Positions 61,501 to 64,000 of a DNA stretch of 64,000 nucleotides are shown here, piece by piece. The notes beneath the pieces were generated by a model. The model worked only from the letters and a program-made list of their open reading frames with translations. It was not told the origin of the DNA and made no database searches. The DNA comes from Rhizophagus irregularis (lineage: Eukaryota > Glomeromycota > Glomeromycetes > Glomerales > Glomeraceae), in contig NC_089445.1 in NCBI RefSeq assembly GCF_026210795.1, positions 2,294,001 through 2,358,000 of the forward strand. The letters are read 5' to 3'. Position 1 is the stretch's first letter. Every line of letters starts with the position of its first letter. A program made the translations under genes and the position numbers.

Positions 61501-63229
61501 AAAGAAATAATTTTTTCTGTTTAATACAAATATTAATTAATCTTTTTGCAAGAATTTATATATAATAGAAAATCGGGATAGAAGAGGTACCGTAGTATGG
61601 TGAAACTATCGAGAGTCCAATTATACTAGGAAAAAAAATGAAGAATTTGTAAAAGTTTTAAATGCCATTATTTTAGGTAATTTGTGTAAAATGCAAAAAG
61701 TTACGAAAACAGTTTAAATTTTAAGTATAATGTGATAGTAATACATCTATAAATTACACGAATTTGTATTACTAATAAATTAATTAGTAATAAATTAATT
61801 ACATTATTTAGATCAAATCTTATTTTATGGTGTAACTTTAAATATGTAATGAATACAATTTTCCGTGTTTTTTTTTCTAGAGTTCGGACATGGCCGAATG
61901 ACATATGAAAATAAAGATTCAGATGTTTATATTACATAATTAAGTTTATTTCCTAAATAATTTTAAACAAGTTTCATGTATGAAAATGTGAAGACTGAGT
62001 TTAATTAAATGCGTTTAAAGAGAATGAATCAAATTTGCCCATATGTTGTTTACTTCGTAATAAGGTATTTCCGGTGAAATGCTGTCTTCAAATAATTATC
62101 GTGAAGTTATTATTTGAAAGTTCCTATTTTACTATTTATAGGTCAAATATTTTCTCTTTATGTCCATATGTGAAATGAATGAAATATTATTATATTTACC
62201 AATCATTTAATTTCTATTAAGCGACATGACGATTCAATAACATATGTCAGGAAAAGTTATCTTCGTATTGGCCATGCTAATTAATAATTAATCTTGTTGA
62301 TTTACTAAAAATATAATTCGTTCATTGACTTCATTCATAGATGATCTTTTGACGTAATCGCGTGAGATTATTTAAAGTTAGTAACACTAAATGATACAAT
62401 TCATATCCTAATTTTTATCTCTGTTGTTGATTTTTGAACAGTTCGAAATTCCTGATAACAGATAACAGATAACAGATAAAGATAACAAGTTGATAATTAA
62501 TTAAACTTGCATGTAAGAAACCGGAAATCGTTGGAGAGTCCGAAGCGGTATCGCAAAGTAACACAAAAATAAAAATTTTAAACATATTACAGAAAAAGAA
62601 ACGTATCGTAAATGGCGACGGGAGTACAAAAAAGGAAATTAATAGCAAAATTTTAGAAGGGGAAATGTATCAGCATAACAGTCCAACCGTAAGTGTCCTC
62701 AGGTCCTCAGCCAAAGCTTTGGACAAATAAATTTTAAAAAAAAACATATAAAAGTAGCTAAAAATTCTTCAGAGCTGAACTCTTTCATCCTCTCCTATTA
62801 AAAAAAAACTACATTTTTGTTGATTGTAAGTTTTTCATTTAATTTCCAATAAAATCAATCAAGTTTGTGTTTAAGAATTTAAAAATAGTTGGTTTGTATT
62901 TTCATTCTGCATTATGGAATCACTTCCGCGCAAAATGTGGTTGACTTGACCCCTCATATATACAGTATCTATGTAGGTCAAGTCCGTGCAGCTCGCAACA
63001 CGTTATAGCTAATTAGCTAATTCCGCTATACGTGTCTGTATATATATAGTTACTGCATAAGGGTTGAGAATAATATCGTAGACTCACATGATCATGTCAT
63101 AGGCTGTTTGATCGCGTACTCTGTCGGGCAGACGCAGATTGAATATCAACACAACCATTTATTTATCAATTTTTAATGGTGTAATTTGTATAACTAACTT
63201 AAATTTTTTTTTTTCCAGAATGTCTAAAC
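58574..63229. other. Long spacer before kinase 6
   Basis: Mostly AT-rich and gene-free. One candidate coding fragment is listed separately at 59957-60169. A 7 bp microsatellite (ACAGATA) lies at 62458-62480. Bases 60280-60330 and 61880-61900 were scanned for tRNA without success. GTATATATATAG at 63038-63049 may be the core promoter of kinase 6, with a 5' untranslated intron ending TTTTTTTTCCAG just before the ATG. Confidence 0.45.
59957..60169 (+). other. Possible coding fragment, 70 codons
   Basis: The frame reads MTIQQYAIYGEICRVINKVM..., then KDPLHRRSALLNLIREILNH and QKVPVPRQQYKILV. Composition looks protein-like and includes a predicted helix pair. It could be one exon of a larger or broken gene: a TTTCAG acceptor lies at about 59887 and a TTGGTATAG donor-like site at its end. 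No family is recognised. Confidence 0.3.
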
Positions 63230-64000
63230 ATGTCTTATCGACAAGATGGGGATCTATATTGTATGGATTTTATTGAAAATGAGCCAATAACAAAGTCGAA
63301 TATTGTCTTTGGAAAATGTTTAAATTGCGAGAAGAAACGAAATAGCGTTGGCTGGTGTAAAGATTGTGAAATTAATGCTCTAAAAGATAATTTTAAAAAC
63401 TGGACGAGTGGAAATATTAATATGGATAATTTTATTAAACACACACAGTTGCACGCGAATGAAAGTGTGGATTACTTGGAATATGTTAGTTTCGACCAAT
63501 TCGATCTATTGGAAGACACGAATAAAGGAGGCGCATTTAGCACAATTTATTCAGCAATTTGGATGGAAGGCCCTAGATGGGTGTGGGATGAAGATACCGA
63601 ACAATGGACACGTAATGGACTTATAAAAGTTGCTCTTAAGAGACTTAACAATTCACAAAATATTAGTGAAGAATATTTTAAACAAGTAAGATATAATTTT
63701 TAAATCGTTTTTATTATCACTGAGTTTTTAATTAACATAAATTTTTTATAGCTTTATAAATATCATCGATGTTTACAAAGTAGAAGTACTGCGGATTTTT
63801 ATGGAATTACAAAAGATCCTACTTCTAACTACATGTTCGTTATGAAATATTATGAGAATGGAGATTTGCATTCATATCTTGATGAAGCACAAGGAATGCT
63901 ATGTTGGAGAGATATTGTAGATATGCTTTGGGGGATATCTGGTGGAATTGAAAATATTCATGAAAGTGGATTAATTCATGGACATCTTCATGGAGGCAAT
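63230..64000 (+). CDS. Kinase 6, partial: kinase-like protein with HGH in place of HRD
   Basis: Exon 1 is 63230-63685; exon 2 starts at 63752 and runs past the window end. A T-rich CAG acceptor-like site ends nine bases before the ATG, so a 5' untranslated intron is likely. The N-terminus is the classical lineage form: CLNC and CKDC (Cys 30, 33, 43, 46), then NFKNWTSGNINMDNFIKHTQ. The glycine loop is KGGAFSTIY (99-107), and Lys137 is in KVALK. The catalytic loop reads LIHGHLHGGN: the HRD Asp is His230 while the Asn is kept. That would abolish normal phosphotransfer, suggesting a pseudokinase that signals by binding. It shares the phase-0 intron of the array but is clearly more distant. The rest of the domain is outside the window. 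Confidence 0.78.

Overview
The window reads as nuclear DNA of an arbuscular mycorrhizal fungus of the Rhizophagus type (Glomeromycotina). This is an inference. It rests on very high A+T, short GT-AG introns, a MATA-type HMG-box gene, an F-box gene with a leucine-rich tail, a SAM-domain gene, and above all a cluster of tyrosine-kinase-like protein kinases. Their N-termini (Cys pairs followed by an SGN..IDDFI-type box) and C-terminal YKSRPLS motif are what I know from the greatly expanded Rhizophagus kinase families.

Region 1, about 1-31 kb, is mobile-element country with two intact-looking host genes. It holds a hairpin minisatellite; a decayed Crypton-type tyrosine-recombinase element split by a 279 bp foldback element with a CTT target duplication; several small inverted-repeat elements; an HMG-box gene (9050-9376) with a decayed copy downstream; a 1.1 kb MULE-like element (10475-11588) with an 11 bp target duplication; and a 5.5 kb hAT transposon (15176-20681). 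The hAT element has about 97 bp terminal inverted repeats, an 8 bp target duplication, subterminal repeat arrays, a BED-finger transposase with stops, and two younger hAT-type small elements nested inside it. A third member of that small family lies just upstream. A poly(A)-tailed retroposed sequence with a 14 bp target duplication follows at 22923-23367, then a single-exon F-box gene (26762-28870) with a partial tail duplicate.

Region 2, about 31-43 kb, is genic: a spliced SAM-domain gene, a decayed kinase gene, a PB1-like gene, a five-exon acidic orphan and a gene remnant, all on the minus strand. On the plus strand are a Gln/Pro-rich gene ending in two CxxCxG motifs and an Asn/Ser/Gln-rich orphan.

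Region 3, about 46-64 kb, is a direct tandem array of five kinase genes plus the first part of a sixth, more ancestral-looking one. Intron positions and phases agree throughout: one phase-0 intron after the VAIK-like lysine segment, then a chain of phase-1 introns separating 33-75 nt tail exons. The second gene looks like a chimera with a third-gene-like 5' half and a first-gene-like 3' half, the expected product of unequal crossing-over. The sixth gene (HGH) and the decayed one (HKN) have lost the catalytic aspartate. The kinases probably act as cytoplasmic signalling proteins; nothing in the sequence names a substrate.

Exon models were made by eye from reading frame, splice consensus and paralogue comparison; totals were checked for divisibility by three, but no RNA evidence was available.
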